Positions 8,960 to 17,110 of a stretch of DNA of 41,185 nt are shown one piece after another. The notes beneath the pieces are model-generated. The model had not been told where the DNA came from and did not search any database. It was given only the letters and a program-made list of their open reading frames with translations. Where the stretch lies: NCBI GenBank assembly GCA_017392945.1, contig JAFOSK010000117.1, positions 1-41,185 of the forward strand, given 5' to 3'. The DNA comes from Treponema sp. (GTDB lineage Bacteria > Spirochaetota > Spirochaetia > Treponematales > Treponemataceae). Made by a program: the position numbers and the translations under genes. Numbering within the stretch: position 1 is the stretch's first letter; every line of letters starts with the position of its first letter.

Positions 8960-10192
8960 TCAGAACAGTTGACCTGGCAGTTTTTGTTTTTCTTTTGGCG
9001 GAAACTTGGAGTCGAATGCTTCAAATTCTTCAGGATTCTGTTCTGCAGCATAATAACCTTCCGGAGGTGCATATTCACCTGTTATTCCGTTCAGGTAGCC
9101 CGGAATAAGTTCCTTGCAGAGGAAGAACGATGAATCTGCATCTTCTGGTAGACCGTGATAGCGGATTTTAAAGCTGCTTGCATAAGAGAAACCGCTTTTT
9201 CCATAGAAGTCTATGTTTCCTTCAAAGCACAATGCACCGTATCCCAAGGCTTTTGCCTGATCCAGCGACCAGTCTAAAAGTCTTTTGCCATAACCTTTGC
9301 GTTTTAATTCTGGAGTGATACATATTGGTCCCATTGCAAGAATTGGAATTTCTTTGCCATCATCAGATTTTATGTGTGCACGCATAAAGATGTTCTGCCC
9401 AATAAGTTTTCCGTCTTTTTCCATTACAAAATCAAGTTCCTTTACAAAGGCAGGATCGCTTCTTAACTTATGCAGAACATAGTGCTCCGTGCAACCTGGT
9501 CGATATACGTTCCAGAATGATTCTCTTACAAGATTTTCAACTGCACTATAGTCGTTTTGTGTTTCATTACGGAATGAAATGTTGTTTTCCATGTTTTTCT
9601 CCTTATTCAGATTTTGTTTAGACCGTTCAAGGCATGAATCCAGAAGTTCAAGTACGGAATTTTTATCCTGTGCTCCATCGTAGATACTATACAGCAGGAA
9701 CATAGGTGAATAAAATTCTGTGGCTTTCTCCCGCGGATGAGAAAGACCTGCACTGTTGAACAAATCTGTCATGTAATCAAGAGGGCCGGATCCAAGGTAT
9801 TGCTGATAAAGATTTTTCATTTCTTCACTGCGGAATTGTTCCAAAGTGAGCATTTTACGGAATTGGGAGGCAAAATTATTCTGCGTCCAGTAGCGGAACA
9901 TTGATTTTGCAAATTCCACCATGTCATTTAATGAGGCCGTTTTGTATTTATCCTCTGATTCTGATATGGTTTCTTCTGGGAGATCGTGTTCATTTGCTTT
10001 TTCGGCATCATTTTGTTCCATGCGGGCAAGGATGCTGTCAAAAATATCCCGTTTGTTCCTATAATGCTTATATAATGCCCCTTTTGTTATGCCAAGCTCG
10101 TCTGCAATGTCGCTTACAGAGACAGCTTCATAACCGTCTTTGGCAAACAGTTTTAGGGCAGTTTCCAGAATTTTTTCTTTTGTGTCAGTCAT
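8960..10192 (-). CDS. TetR/AcrR regulator fused to a GNAT acetyltransferase
   Basis: One 410-residue reading frame joins two proteins. Residues 1-200 are a TetR-family repressor: helix-turn-helix at about 26-48 (VSDIADELGITKGALYKHY), then an all-helical ligand and dimer domain. Residues 201-410 are a GNAT N-acetyltransferase with the acetyl-CoA loop RKGYG at 298-302 and FYGKSGF at 329-335. Position 201 is a methionine, and AAGGAG lies 6 bp upstream of its codon, so the GNAT part could also be translated alone. It is the last gene after the RND/LolA-like/barrel set, with its own operator-promoter upstream. The acetyl acceptor is unknown. The fusion may be real or a recently joined gene pair. 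Confidence 0.85.
   Translation of the reverse strand: MTDTKEKILETALKLFAKDGYEAVSVSDIADELGITKGALYKHYRNKRDIFDSILARMEQNDAEKANEHDLPEETISESEDKYKTASLNDMVEFAKSMFRYWTQNNFASQFRKMLTLEQFRSEEMKNLYQQYLGSGPLDYMTDLFNSAGLSHPREKATEFYSPMFLLYSIYDGAQDKNSVLELLDSCLERSKQNLNKEKNMENNISFRNETQNDYSAVENLVRESFWNVYRPGCTEHYVLHKLRSDPAFVKELDFVMEKDGKLIGQNIFMRAHIKSDDGKEIPILAMGPICITPELKRKGYGKRLLDWSLDQAKALGYGALCFEGNIDFYGKSGFSYASSFKIRYHGLPEDADSSFFLCKELIPGYLNGITGEYAPPEGYYAAEQNPEEFEAFDSKFPPKEKQKLPGQLF
9590..9604 (-). promoter_or_regulatory. Internal Shine-Dalgarno and ATG inside the TetR-GNAT frame
   Basis: On the minus strand AAGGAG (9599-9604) is followed after 6 bp by ATG (9590-9592), exactly where the GNAT domain begins (MENNISFRNE). 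The spacing is that of a normal start, so a separate GNAT polypeptide of 210 residues is plausible. Confidence 0.6.
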
Positions 10193-10217
10193 ATACCTTT
10201 GTCCTGTTCCTATATAC

Positions 10218-10271
10218 AGTGAACGTTCGTTTACTGTATATATTCTAGTAAACGAACGTTCACTTTGTCAA
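10218..10271 (-). promoter_or_regulatory. TetR-type operator pair overlapping the TetR-GNAT promoter
   Basis: Perfect 17-bp arms (10218-10234 and 10248-10264) are separated by 13 bp. Each arm contains a smaller dyad, TGAACGTTCGTTTA or its complement, matching the TetR/AcrR half-site pattern TNAACGNNCGTTNA. On the minus strand TTGACA (10266-10271), an 18-bp spacer and TAGAAT (10242-10247) form a promoter whose spacer holds one operator copy. This is a strong sign of autorepression by the fused TetR protein. Confidence 0.8.
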
Positions 10272-10302
10272 GAGAAATATTAATAAATGTGTTTTTATCG
10301 GA

Positions 10303-11586
10303 CTAAAAGCTGTATGTAAGGCGGATGTATGCGCAGCTGGCATCTTTAAGTTTTCCATATGTGCTTTCGGAATCCGTACCTTTTGTGTAGATGTCTGCAC
10401 CGCCTTTTATTTTAAGGGAATCACTAAATGCGTATTCGATAGAAGGGCATAGTGCACAGTCCAGATCATTGAGGTTTATTGCTCCTGAAAAATTAATGCT
10501 CAGAAGATCGTGCAGGAAAGATTTTTCAATACTGAGAGTTGCTTTTGGCAGTCTTTGTTTTCTTGCTATTTCTTCATCATCATAATTAAGGATAATGTCT
10601 TCGATGTATTGCGCCGTGACAGTGAATCCTCCGCCATTCCAATCAAGACCGGCAAGGGCACAAAGCTGATTTGCTTCTACAGGTTCACAGATATTGTTTT
10701 TCCATTCTTTACCTGAAAAATTTCTGCCCGAAATAAACGCTGATTCTGCACGTAAAACGAAGCTGCCGGCTGGAATTGCTGTTTCAAAGCCTGCCATCCA
10801 TAGGCGTTTGTATTCGCCGTTCATCTGGATTATTGAATCGTAGATTCTTGCAGTATAACAGGCATTGTGATCAAGTCCTGTATAAAAGCTTGCAGCGAAA
10901 TCAGCAAATGGAAGCCATGCTGAAAGTCTTGCTCCGCCCTGCATGTTCTTAAAAGAGAAATCTATGTCTTCCTCACTCCATAACATAAACTTGTCGCCTG
11001 ATTTTGACGGAAACATTATTGGATTGAGCGGATTATCGGATTCTACAGGCATTTTTGCGGGCGTAAATACAGGGACTGCAAGCAGATCGAGGGAAAACAT
11101 TTCGGAGTGAATGTTAAACAAGGCTGCATCAACTGCGATCCTTTTGTCTTTTATGGTAGAGCCTGCAAGGGTTCTGTTGTCCTGAGGACATATTATGTCT
11201 ACAATTTGAACTCCGTCTGCTTTTCCCCAAATTATTATCTGCTTACCAATTCGCAGGCTTGCCCAATCGTTACCGAAATCAATGTATGCTTCTTTTATGA
11301 AGAATTCCGACCGACTTTTGCAGGCAAAGTCGTAACTTGCACCAACGGAGCAGAGCAGGCTAACATTTTCATTGTATGCATGCAGGTCAAATTGTGCTCT
11401 TGTACGTGAATCTAGAAATTTTCTGTCTGAATCGGTTCCGTCGTTTCCATCGGAATCAAATTCTGGTCTGAAGATTTGTGCTGAATGAAAGGTATCTGCA
11501 AAGCCTCCAAATCTTATTTCTTGGGAAAAAGCCCGCTGTGTAAAAAAAATTATGCACAGCAGGCTGAAAATAATTTGATTTTTCAT
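10303..11586 (-). CDS. Outer-membrane beta-barrel protein (DUF1302/porin-like)
   Basis: Predicted outer-membrane partner of the export cluster. The 427-residue protein starts with a signal peptide (basic MKNQ, hydrophobic core, cleavage near AFS-Q at residue 21). It continues as alternating short amphipathic strands rich in aromatic residues and ends in YIRLTYSF, the C-terminal aromatic signature of barrel proteins. RIGKQIIIWGKADG at about 115-128 resembles the start of the DUF1302 family barrel. The LolA-like gene lies 20 bp upstream on the same strand, and the RND gene before that. Function beyond a channel or outer-membrane receptor role is inferred from this context. Confidence 0.7.
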   Translation of the reverse strand: MKNQIIFSLLCIIFFTQRAFSQEIRFGGFADTFHSAQIFRPEFDSDGNDGTDSDRKFLDSRTRAQFDLHAYNENVSLLCSVGASYDFACKSRSEFFIKEAYIDFGNDWASLRIGKQIIIWGKADGVQIVDIICPQDNRTLAGSTIKDKRIAVDAALFNIHSEMFSLDLLAVPVFTPAKMPVESDNPLNPIMFPSKSGDKFMLWSEEDIDFSFKNMQGGARLSAWLPFADFAASFYTGLDHNACYTARIYDSIIQMNGEYKRLWMAGFETAIPAGSFVLRAESAFISGRNFSGKEWKNNICEPVEANQLCALAGLDWNGGGFTVTAQYIEDIILNYDDEEIARKQRLPKATLSIEKSFLHDLLSINFSGAINLNDLDCALCPSIEYAFSDSLKIKGGADIYTKGTDSESTYGKLKDASCAYIRLTYSF

Positions 11587-11606
11587 TTCCAGTCTGCCTT
11601 TTTATG

Positions 11607-12389
11607 TTATCTTCCGATACGGCCTTTTTTTAATTCTGCGACAGTAAACATTGAATCGCTTAAGGGCTGATTATAGGTTATGTTTTTTGTTTCAAGCAAA
11701 GTTGAATGTCCTGAAGCAAGATTTTCCATATACATTTTTTTTACTGTCCAGATTCCCTCAATCTGTTCAATGTCGCTCATGGTAAGAACACGTTCCAATT
11801 TGTTCTGACGGTTGTATAATTCGCCTTTTTGGCACACATAGCTGTCTTTTCTTATCCAATAGATTCTGCGGCTTGAACGTTCGCTTTTGTCATGTGGAAT
11901 ACATTCAATTTTCCAACAAGTAAATCCATCAATTTCTTCTTCTCCGAGAAGATTAAAATCATCTTTTGTAAGTTCTCTGTCGCCGATGTCATCGTAGGTA
12001 AAATCTGTTCCCATAAAGTAGTTATCTTTGTCTGAGCCTGATATACGGCGTTCTTTTCCTGATGAAGGCATATAGAGCCATGTATCATCGTCTTTACCTT
12101 CTTCGTCATAACCCCACATAAGATATCCGACACCTTCAATGTCTTTTGGCGTAAGAAAAACCATTACTGTCTTATCAGTGCTGCCGTAATCCTTAAAATA
12201 ATATGCGATTTCGCGGATTCGGGGTTTGCCATTTTTTGATGCCAAAGTCATTTTCATCTGATAAATTGCTGTGTCACCCTTATAAAGGTCCTGGTTTTTC
12301 TTCATTATTTCGTAAGCGTTCTGAGAAAATCCATATGATGCACAGGCAAAAACTGCCAATATTAATAATCTGCTGAAATTCTTTTTCAT
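11607..12389 (-). CDS. LolA-like outer-membrane lipoprotein-sorting protein
   Basis: Periplasmic lipid- or lipoprotein-binding protein of the LolA/LolB fold, of the type found beside RND/MMPL exporters. Its 260 residues include an N-terminal signal peptide (MKKNFSRLLILAVFACASYG). Features typical of the family are YQMKMTLASKNGKPR, TWLYMPSSGKERRISGSDK and FMGTDFTYDDIGDRE near the middle, and a C-terminal strand region with FTVAELKKGR. It lies between the RND gene and the barrel gene. The likely role is carrying a lipid or lipoprotein from the RND protein to the outer membrane. The cargo is unknown. Confidence 0.8.
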   Translation of the reverse strand: MKKNFSRLLILAVFACASYGFSQNAYEIMKKNQDLYKGDTAIYQMKMTLASKNGKPRIREIAYYFKDYGSTDKTVMVFLTPKDIEGVGYLMWGYDEEGKDDDTWLYMPSSGKERRISGSDKDNYFMGTDFTYDDIGDRELTKDDFNLLGEEEIDGFTCWKIECIPHDKSERSSRRIYWIRKDSYVCQKGELYNRQNKLERVLTMSDIEQIEGIWTVKKMYMENLASGHSTLLETKNITYNQPLSDSMFTVAELKKGRIGR

Positions 12390-12414
12390 TTTTTTCTCCT
12401 AATAATAATTTGCG

Positions 12415-12473
12415 TTAGCGGACGCACAGAATGTGCGGGATTTATTCGTACGGGGTATGTACTACCCCGTACG
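12415..12473. repeat. Tandem hairpins between the RND and LolA-like genes
   Basis: TTAGCGGACG (12415-12424), shared with 1601-1610, overlaps a perfect hairpin CGCACA-GAA-TGTGCG (12423-12437). A second hairpin follows with perfect 11-bp arms CGTACGGGGTA/TACCCCGTACG and a 5-nt loop (12447-12473). No U tract follows in the minus direction, so mRNA processing, differential stability or a dispersed repeat is more likely than termination. Confidence 0.6.
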
Positions 12474-12490
12474 GTCTGCATCGGGTTTGT

Positions 12491-14869
12491 TCATTTTTTC
12501 TGTTTTTCTTTCCCGAATGGTTTTGTCAAATAAATCAGAGCCGGTGTAAGAAGGTAATCTGCCAATAATGCTGTGGACAGGCCGATTATTGAAAGAAGAC
12601 CTGTGCGGTGCATTGTGTTCATAATGCTTGTAGCATAAACAACGAACATTGCGCAGATTATTATCGTGGTCATACACATTGATTTTCCGATTTCTTTGAA
12701 TGTTCTGATGATTGCCGTATAATAATTTCCGGTGACTTCAAAGAAGTATTTTACATGGTTTGTAAAATGAACTGTGTCATCAACGGCAATTCCAAGAATC
12801 ATAGGAATAATTGTCATTGTCATCATGTCAAGCTGGAAGCCAAAATAACCCATAATGCCTGCAAGGACAATTACCGGTGATATGTTAGGAATCATTCCGA
12901 TTAAGCCTGTGCTAATGCTTGCGAATGCCATTATCAGAAGGAGAGCAATCATAATGAATGATCCAATGAATGATTTTAATTCTCCATTTACGATTTTTCC
13001 GTTCATTTCTGCAAATTCTGCGACTGCTCCTATTGCACTTACCTGTGCACCTGGGAACAATTCTTTTGCGGCCTGCTCAGCTGTGTTTACGTTTTCGGCA
13101 ATTTGAGTTCCATCGTAATAGGCAAGATCAATGTCAACATGAACAGCATTGTAGTCTTCATTCAGATAGTCATAGAGCCGTTCGCCTCCAGTGATTTCAT
13201 AAAGGAAAAGCTCTTCTGTGAGTTCTTCTTGATTTTTTGGAATAACATAGAATTCGCTTTTGTCGCCGTTAAGCATCTGATGAGTTTCTTTTACGATGTC
13301 AAGGACAGACTTAACTTTGGCAGCTCCGTTGCACTGGCGTGTAAGACTCAGTTCTGAGAGCTTTTTTTCCAGTTGTTCCAATGCGAACATTCTTTCCGGT
13401 TTTTTAAACTCATCGGTTTCAGGGTATTCGATAAGGAGTTTATAGGAATAGACGCTTCCGAGCTGGCTTTTCTGTAATTTGTCGATTCTCTGAATATATG
13501 GAATCTTAAGTCCCATCATCTGAATGTAGTCCAAAGTGATATACATTTTTGGAATTCCAGGAATAAAGACTGCAAGTACGGCAATACAGATTATCATTAT
13601 CTTTTTGCTGTTTGCGAGGACGAGTTTTCCAAAGCTTTCAAATCTAAGGTCTGATTTTAAGACTTTAACATCTTTTGTAAGCTGTTCAGGGGTTTTGTCT
13701 TTTCCGAATGAAAGTAAAATTGGAATTAAGACGATTACGTAAAGGAAAACGACGAAAACTGTTGAAGATGCTGTAAGTCCGAGCCACTTCAAAGGACCGA
13801 TGTCAATTAAAGCGAATGAAAGCATGGATGCAATAGTTGTGATTGCCGTAAAAAGAAGTGGCCATCCGGTTTCTTCAACGGATTTTATGACAGATTCCTT
13901 ACGCTTTCCGGTGAGGCGGAAGTGCATTTTAAATGAATTGATGTAATGAATTGAATAACCTACAGAAAGTGCCATTCCTAGGAGAATCGGAATGGTCATC
14001 ATGTTCTGGTCTCCGGTGATCCCGAGCCATGCCATAAAGCCGAAAACGAGCGCGATTCCGCCGACCGTAGAAAAAAGCGGAACAATAAGTCCTCGGAGTG
14101 AGCGGACAAAAACAATCAGACAGATTATCATTGCTAAAAAGCCGAGGAGCAGGCATTTTGCCATCTCCTGTTTCATAACGTCTTGTTCTTCGCATTCTGT
14201 GACAGGAATACCAGCTCTTAAAAGCGTCCATTTATCGTTTTGCCAGCGTTTTTCATCCAAAAGTTTATGTGCTGCGCGGCCAGCTCTGTACATTCCTGTC
14301 CGGCCCTTGTCGTCTTCTTCGCCATATTCGTAAAGGCTTAGAATTACCCAGGTTTCGGTGCAGTCTTCGCTTACAAGTTTGTTTTTAAGAGCCTTGCGCG
14401 AGAGAAGAAAATCTCTGATTTCCTGCATTTCTTTTTTGCCTTGATCTGTGCTGGTATCGGGAATTCCGTTTTCAAAAGGCTTTACGACTTCCATTCCGTC
14501 TTCTGTACCTTTGCAGACCGAGACTTCGGTTAGAGACATAACGTCTTTTGCGAATGGAATGTTTTCCATCATTGCATTGCCTAAGTCTTCAATCATGTGA
14601 AGAACTTCTGGGTCAAACACATTTTTCGACTGAACAAGAACTGTAATTACGTCTTCGTTGCCAAAAATTTCTTTGTAACGGTCTGTGGCAATTTTAAGAT
14701 TATCCCTGTCGCTGAACCAATTTTCCTGCTGGTCTTCGATAACAAGTTTGTGAAGCCCGCTCAGTCCGAATACTGTGAAAAAAAGCATGATTAAAAGCAA
14801 GACCCATCTGTATTTTATCTGGGCTTGTCCCAATTTCTTAAAAACTTCATTGATTTTTAATACACTCAT
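12491..14869 (-). CDS. RND/MMPL-family exporter
   Basis: Large inner-membrane, proton-driven exporter. The 792 residues follow the MMPL/HpnN-type plan: transmembrane helix 1 at about 20-40, a periplasmic domain to about 210, helices 2-6, a second helix and periplasmic domain, and a final helix block ending near 780. GDQNMMTIPILLGMALSVGYSIHY and MMTMTIIPMILGIAVDDTVHF are the paired helix-4-like segments, the second carrying the proton-relay Asp pair. At 792 residues it is closer to MMPL proteins than to 1000-residue AcrB pumps. AAGGA precedes the ATG. First gene of the minus-strand export cluster, so lipid or lipoprotein export is the best inference. Confidence 0.88.
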   Translation of the reverse strand: MSVLKINEVFKKLGQAQIKYRWVLLLIMLFFTVFGLSGLHKLVIEDQQENWFSDRDNLKIATDRYKEIFGNEDVITVLVQSKNVFDPEVLHMIEDLGNAMMENIPFAKDVMSLTEVSVCKGTEDGMEVVKPFENGIPDTSTDQGKKEMQEIRDFLLSRKALKNKLVSEDCTETWVILSLYEYGEEDDKGRTGMYRAGRAAHKLLDEKRWQNDKWTLLRAGIPVTECEEQDVMKQEMAKCLLLGFLAMIICLIVFVRSLRGLIVPLFSTVGGIALVFGFMAWLGITGDQNMMTIPILLGMALSVGYSIHYINSFKMHFRLTGKRKESVIKSVEETGWPLLFTAITTIASMLSFALIDIGPLKWLGLTASSTVFVVFLYVIVLIPILLSFGKDKTPEQLTKDVKVLKSDLRFESFGKLVLANSKKIMIICIAVLAVFIPGIPKMYITLDYIQMMGLKIPYIQRIDKLQKSQLGSVYSYKLLIEYPETDEFKKPERMFALEQLEKKLSELSLTRQCNGAAKVKSVLDIVKETHQMLNGDKSEFYVIPKNQEELTEELFLYEITGGERLYDYLNEDYNAVHVDIDLAYYDGTQIAENVNTAEQAAKELFPGAQVSAIGAVAEFAEMNGKIVNGELKSFIGSFIMIALLLIMAFASISTGLIGMIPNISPVIVLAGIMGYFGFQLDMMTMTIIPMILGIAVDDTVHFTNHVKYFFEVTGNYYTAIIRTFKEIGKSMCMTTIIICAMFVVYATSIMNTMHRTGLLSIIGLSTALLADYLLTPALIYLTKPFGKEKQKK

Positions 14870-14883
14870 AATTTTTCCTTTTA

Positions 14884-14939
14884 GTTAGCATATACTAACC
14901 ACGCTAATATTTATTAGCATTCAGCATTATATTTGTCAA
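14884..14939 (-). promoter_or_regulatory. Promoter and two palindromic operators of the RND gene
   Basis: On the minus strand TTGACA (14934-14939), a 17-bp spacer and TAATAA (14911-14916) form the promoter. The dyad GCTAATATTTATTAGC (14903-14918, 7-bp perfect arms) covers the -10 box. A second dyad, GTTAGCATATACTAAC (14884-14899), lies just downstream. The first dyad has a close relative at 29391-29406, in front of a GyrI-like gene. Confidence 0.65.
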
Positions 14940-15005
14940 GAGTTATATTTTTTTACATGCGAATATGTAGTATCCGCTGTTTATTTGCGAGAAAAGGTTT
15001 GTTAG

Positions 15006-15755
15006 TTAATTTCTTAAAATTAGTTCCTCAGTTTTTATGTAGGGATTTCTATAGCGTGCAGTACTTTTTTCTTTTCGGTGATGAATCGCAGTGTTTGGGC
15101 AGTTTTGAATACAGCCGCCGCAGCTTATGCAATTCTGTGCGAAAGACGGTTTTCTGCTTGTTATGGTTATGTTTCCTGTAGGACAGATCCTTGCACAAAG
15201 TCCGCAGCCAGTACAATTGCTGTTTATTGAGATTTGGTTCAAGATACCGATACCGGTAGGATATTCAAAGTTTTTTTTATGATGTGCTGTCATGATTTTA
15301 TGAAATAAAGAATCTTTTTGTTTAAAATGAATTCTGCTTTTTATTTCGTTAATGATCTTTTTTATCTGCTTCTGCTGAGATTTACTATCGCCTTTCTGAT
15401 TTTTCATATCAGCAAATGTGATACAATTTTCCGCCATTTTGAGTTTATTGATATAATCGAATTTACGGCCGTTTTTTAAAGTCATTTTGCTCAATTCTGT
15501 GCAGACAGAACCTGGAAAAAATCCGTAGGTAGCGATTGCAAAAAGATAATTACATTTAACTTCGATATTCTGTAGGAATTCTTCGATATATGGCGGAATG
15601 CAAAGGCCGTAAATAGGGAAGACAATGCCTATGACGTCATCTTTGAAAGAAAATTTGTTTTCTGAGATTAATTTCGGAATTGCAAAATTTTCTCCACTGA
15701 GTTCTTTTGCGATATGCAAGCAGTTTCCTGTTGAACTGAAATAAAGGATTTTCAT
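15006..15755 (-). CDS. EFR1-type flavodoxin-ferredoxin fusion protein
   Basis: Small cytoplasmic electron-transfer protein. The N-terminal half is flavodoxin-like (YFSSTGNCLHIAKEL at residues 5-19, the FMN phosphate loop; VFPIYG at 45-50). The C-terminal part holds two 4Fe-4S motifs: Cys181, 184, 187 and 191 (CTGCGLCARICP) and Cys209, 212, 215 and 219 (CISCGGCIQNCP). The 249-residue length matches EFR1-family proteins. It follows the MarR gene on the same strand after about 100 bp that hold a palindrome. Redox partners are unknown; a link to detoxification or anaerobic reduction is possible but unproven. Confidence 0.87.
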   Translation of the reverse strand: MKILYFSSTGNCLHIAKELSGENFAIPKLISENKFSFKDDVIGIVFPIYGLCIPPYIEEFLQNIEVKCNYLFAIATYGFFPGSVCTELSKMTLKNGRKFDYINKLKMAENCITFADMKNQKGDSKSQQKQIKKIINEIKSRIHFKQKDSLFHKIMTAHHKKNFEYPTGIGILNQISINSNCTGCGLCARICPTGNITITSRKPSFAQNCISCGGCIQNCPNTAIHHRKEKSTARYRNPYIKTEELILRN

Positions 15756-15813
15756 CTTATACCTCCAGGTAATAAAATTTTCTATTTGTGTGTTTAAGTG
15801 CTATACTGTATTG

Positions 15814-15827
15814 TAGGTATACACCTA
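15814..15827. promoter_or_regulatory. Operator-like palindrome TAGGT-N4-ACCTA
   Basis: TAGGTATACACCTA has perfect 5-bp arms and lies in the gap between the MarR gene and the flavodoxin-ferredoxin gene, about 60 bp upstream of the latter. It probably controls that gene, and its sequence differs from the MarR operator at 16346. Confidence 0.4.
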
Positions 15828-15861
15828 TACATGGAAATTCAGGGATTTTCATTTTTCTTAA

Positions 15862-16320
15862 TTACTTTTGTCCAAGCATTTTATCAAGTTCTTTTTCAAA
15901 TTCATTGAAAAAAGTTGTCATTGAAATCAGACTTTCTTCTGAAATTGAACTCATAAGTTTCATGAACATTTCGCTTTTAGATTCATGCATTTTTCGGTGT
16001 TCCTCTCGAGCCTGTTCGCCTTTTTCGGTAAGGAAAAGATTGACTGCTGCATCGGAATCAGGGGAGATCTTTTTAATGACAAGCCCTTTTGCTACTAGTT
16101 TGTAAACCATCTGAGAAACTGCACCTTTAGTGATTCCCCGCATTTTTGCAAGCTGGGTTATACCTATTCCCGGCTGGTCTCCGATGGTTACGATAATGTG
16201 GATTTCTGACTGGCTGAGCATCAGATCGCCACAATATTTTTGAGGCATTTTTTCAATCTGTGCGTATTTATGAATTATGCGTTCACAGAGCCATCCAAAA
16301 TCTCTGATAAGATCTTTCAT
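15862..16320 (-). CDS. MarR-family transcriptional regulator
   Basis: Winged-helix repressor of 152 residues, normal for MarR. The DNA-binding part is at about 45-100 (GIGITQLAKMRGITKGAVSQMVYKL in two stretches, then the wing region KKISPDSDAAVNLFLTEKGE), with dimerisation helices at both ends. It is transcribed towards the flavodoxin-ferredoxin gene, a plausible target. Its own promoter carries the perfect dyad GTTTAGT-T-ACTAAAC, which suggests autoregulation. The ligand is unknown; MarR proteins often sense phenolics, antibiotics or oxidants. Confidence 0.88.
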   Translation of the reverse strand: MKDLIRDFGWLCERIIHKYAQIEKMPQKYCGDLMLSQSEIHIIVTIGDQPGIGITQLAKMRGITKGAVSQMVYKLVAKGLVIKKISPDSDAAVNLFLTEKGEQAREEHRKMHESKSEMFMKLMSSISEESLISMTTFFNEFEKELDKMLGQK

Positions 16321-16345
16321 AGTAATCCCGTTTAATTCCTATATA

Positions 16346-16391
16346 GTTTAGTTACTAAACACTATTTAACATAGATTTTTTCCCTTGTCAA
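16346..16391 (-). promoter_or_regulatory. Promoter and autoregulatory operator of the MarR gene
   Basis: On the minus strand TTGACA (16386-16391), a 17-bp spacer and TAAATA (16363-16368) are followed by the perfect dyad GTTTAGTTACTAAAC (16346-16360), placed where a bound repressor would block initiation. Confidence 0.7.
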
Positions 16392-16429
16392 CAGATTTTA
16401 GAATTCATATAATTTTGTGATTTTTTTTT

Positions 16430-16467
16430 AGTGCAAATTTTGTGAAACTAGTTCAAAAACTTGCACT
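16430..16467. repeat. Imperfect inverted repeat downstream of trmO
   Basis: AGTGCAAATTTTG and CAAAAACTTGCACT pair almost fully. The T run lies on the wrong side for a canonical minus-strand terminator (the minus transcript would read A after the stem), so its role is uncertain. Confidence 0.35.
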
Positions 16468-16494
16468 GCGGAAACAGACTTTTAAGCCAATTCG

Positions 16495-16971
16495 TTAAAA
16501 ATTGAATTCAGCTTCCCAGTCGAAACTGGCACTTTCTTCGTAGGATTTTGGCCAGTGAGCGCACCAGTCAGGAACCTTCGGATTTTCAATTCTGTCAAGG
16601 CTTGGAATGTAAGGCTTTAAGTCAATTACAGGAGTGCCGTCAAAAGCATCAATGTAATATAAGCCTAAGATTCCTTTGTCTGCATCGATATATGCAATAT
16701 CAACGTTTGACACGGCAACGGGATTTGGTCGTCTCGGTGAATGGGTTGCAAACATGCCGATTTCAGCAGGTCCATTTTTGTACGGCTTTTTTTCAATCAT
16801 CCTGCTCCGGTCTTTTTCGTTGTCACAACCGTCTGCCCACCAAAGAACCTGAATGTGGCTGTACCCGTCCAAGCCTTTGAGAGCCTTTGCATACTTTGAA
16901 TCAAGTTCAATACATACTTTTTCGTTTTTGTTTACTATCTTTCCGATGGAAAAGATTTTCATTTCGTTCAT
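16495..16971 (-). CDS. trmO: tRNA (N6-threonylcarbamoyladenosine-N6)-methyltransferase TrmO
   Basis: SAM-dependent methyltransferase that modifies t6A37 of certain tRNAs to m6t6A. The 158 residues match the TsaA-like beta-barrel family: IGKIVNKNEKVCIEL near the N terminus, LDGYSHIQVLWWAD, the strongly conserved FATHSPRRPNPVAVSNV and DAFDGTPVIDLKPYIPSLD. The ATG at 16971 is preferred to the in-frame ATG at 16986 because GGAGG lies 8 bp before it. The C terminus is short compared with the longer two-domain versions. It stands alone between the MarR and yjdF-like genes. Confidence 0.88.
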   Translation of the reverse strand: MNEMKIFSIGKIVNKNEKVCIELDSKYAKALKGLDGYSHIQVLWWADGCDNEKDRSRMIEKKPYKNGPAEIGMFATHSPRRPNPVAVSNVDIAYIDADKGILGLYYIDAFDGTPVIDLKPYIPSLDRIENPKVPDWCAHWPKSYEESASFDWEAEFNF

Positions 16972-17110
16972 ATTCTGAACCTCCATTTTGTCTTTTTCAT
17001 CGGGCGCCCGATATGACTTATCCTACAAAGTGTAAAAAAGCTTCGCAAGTAGGTTTTGCAGCATTTTTTTTCGAAATTAAATCTTTTTCTTTGGATGCAT
17101 GAAATCAGTT

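Noticed and set aside
16430..16467. Rho-independent terminator of trmO
   Set aside because: The stem is good but the minus-strand transcript would continue into an A run, so it is listed only as an inverted repeat.
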